Positions 5,652 through 6,399 of a DNA stretch of 6,399 nucleotides are shown one piece after another. The DNA is taken from positions 355 to 6,753 of the forward strand of contig DGIT01000133.1 in the NCBI GenBank assembly GCA_002386465.1. Direction: 5' to 3'. Origin of the DNA: Burkholderiales bacterium UBA4615. GTDB taxonomy: Bacteria > Pseudomonadota > Gammaproteobacteria > Burkholderiales > Burkholderiaceae_E. The notes beneath the pieces were generated by a model, which was given only the letters and a program-made list of their open reading frames with translations, had not been told where the DNA came from and searched no databases. The position numbers and the translations under genes were made by a program. Position 1 is the first letter of the stretch; each line of letters opens with the position of its first letter.

Positions 5652-6395
5652 TCAGTGGCCGAGATAGACGTCGATGACCTTGGGATCGGCCTGCACCCGG
5701 TCCATCGGGCCTTCGGCGAGGATCTTTCCCTGGTGCATCACGGTGACCTTGTCGGCAATCTTCTTGACGAAGTCCATGTCGTGTTCGATGACGATCATCG
5801 AGCGGTTCACACAGATGCGCTTGAGCAGCTCGGCGGTCTGCTCGCGCTCACGCACGCTCATGCCGGCAATCGGTTCATCGAGCATCAGCAGGTCGGGGTT
5901 TTGCATCAGCAGCATGCCGATCTCGAGCCACTGCTTCTGACCGTGCGACAGCAGGCCCGCTTCGGTGTCGAGCTGATCGCCCAGGTTGATTTCCTGGGCC
6001 ACTGAGCGCACGCGCTCGGAGACCTCGTCATCGCACTTGAACGCCAGCGCACCGAACACGCTGCGCCCGCGCGGAAAGGACACTTCCAGGTTTTGCCACA
6101 CCGAGAGGTTTTCGTAGATTGAGGGCGTCTGGAACTTGCGTCCGATGCCCTCGCGCACGATCTCGTACTCGGGCATGCGCGTGACTTCCTTGCCCATGAA
6201 CCGGATCCGCCCGCTGCTGGCGCGCGTCTTGCCGCAGATCAGGTCAAGCAGCGTGGTCTTGCCGGCGCCGTTCGGTCCGATGATCACGCGCAGCTCACCC
6301 TTGTCCACGTACAGATTGAGCGAGTCGATCGCCTTGAAGCCATCGAACGACACCGTGAGGCCCTCGATGTCCAGAACCATTTCCTGCTTAGCCAT
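5652..6395 (-). CDS. urtD: Urea/short-chain amide ABC transporter ATP-binding protein UrtD
   Basis: This is a 247-residue cytoplasmic ATPase of a branched-chain amino acid/urea-type (HAAT) ABC importer; it hydrolyses ATP to drive uptake through permeases not in this window. All nucleotide-binding motifs are visible: Walker A GPNGAGKT (residues 40-47), Q-loop Q89 in GRKFQTP, signature LSHGQKQWLEIG (149-160), Walker B LLMLDE (169-174) and switch histidine H205 in IEHDMDF. The LSHGQKQWLEIGMLL wording and the GRKFQTP Q-loop are typical of UrtD rather than LivG. Length is normal for the family. The ATG at 6393-6395 is the first in frame. Only four bases lie upstream, so its ribosome site cannot be seen. 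The +2-shifted frame reads CGT CAT GGC TAA across this start, so an upstream permease gene could end in an 8-nt overlap; that is speculative. The next gene starts 26 nt downstream. Substrate may be amides rather than urea, given the amidases downstream. Confidence 0.95.
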   Translation of the reverse strand: MAKQEMVLDIEGLTVSFDGFKAIDSLNLYVDKGELRVIIGPNGAGKTTLLDLICGKTRASSGRIRFMGKEVTRMPEYEIVREGIGRKFQTPSIYENLSVWQNLEVSFPRGRSVFGALAFKCDDEVSERVRSVAQEINLGDQLDTEAGLLSHGQKQWLEIGMLLMQNPDLLMLDEPIAGMSVREREQTAELLKRICVNRSMIVIEHDMDFVKKIADKVTVMHQGKILAEGPMDRVQADPKVIDVYLGH

Positions 6396-6399
6396 GACG

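Noticed and set aside
4843..6005. Plus-strand open frames opposite urtE and urtD.
   Set aside because: They are shadows of the two ABC ATPase genes; the minus-strand frames carry complete Walker and signature motifs.
1..6399. CRISPR arrays, tRNA or rRNA genes, insertion sequences, phage genes.
   Set aside because: No direct repeat array, cloverleaf, rRNA text, transposase or integrase motif was seen; the window is almost fully occupied by the seven genes.

Overview
The window reads as one end of a short-chain amide uptake and hydrolysis operon from a high-GC proteobacterium. GC content is roughly 60% or more by eye. A betaproteobacterium is my best guess, from protein resemblance and codon style; no marker gene here fixes the taxon. 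Every supported gene lies on the minus strand, so transcription runs from position 6399 toward 1. Spacers are short (6 to 61 nt) and no convincing internal terminator or promoter is visible. The operon promoter and, presumably, the substrate-binding and permease genes lie beyond the right edge. The last gene runs off the left edge.

In transcription order: (1) urtD-like and urtE-like ATPases of a urea/amide-type branched-chain ABC importer (5652-6395 and 4924-5625). (2) A stem-loop over the urtE stop codon (about 4913-4936). (3) fmdA, an acetamidase/formamidase (3633-4862). (4) fmdB, a small zinc-ribbon protein classically paired with fmdA (3251-3592). (5) amiE, a nitrilase-superfamily aliphatic amidase with an intact Glu-Lys-Cys catalytic triad (2153-3193). 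(6) A CbbQ/NirQ/NorQ-type MoxR-like AAA+ ATPase (1343-2146). (7) A NorD/CbbO-type von Willebrand factor A protein (from about 1289 off the left edge). Its frame is broken by a single TAG codon at 771-773, and the reading resumes in the same frame with an ATG on the next codon.

Working model (inference): the importer brings in short amides or urea-like compounds. FmdA and AmiE, which are unrelated in fold, hydrolyse formamide and acetamide/propionamide-type substrates to ammonia plus a carboxylic acid. FmdB may act as a regulator or accessory factor. The most interesting part is the AAA+/VWA pair directly downstream of the amidase. Such pairs are known as Rubisco activases (CbbQ/CbbO) and as maturation factors for nitric oxide reductase (NorQ/NorD). 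No Rubisco or nitric oxide reductase gene is visible here, so the pair may service an amide hydrolase or the transporter. The stop codon in the VWA gene is either a real recent nonsense mutation or a sequence error, and it determines whether the pair can work in this genome.
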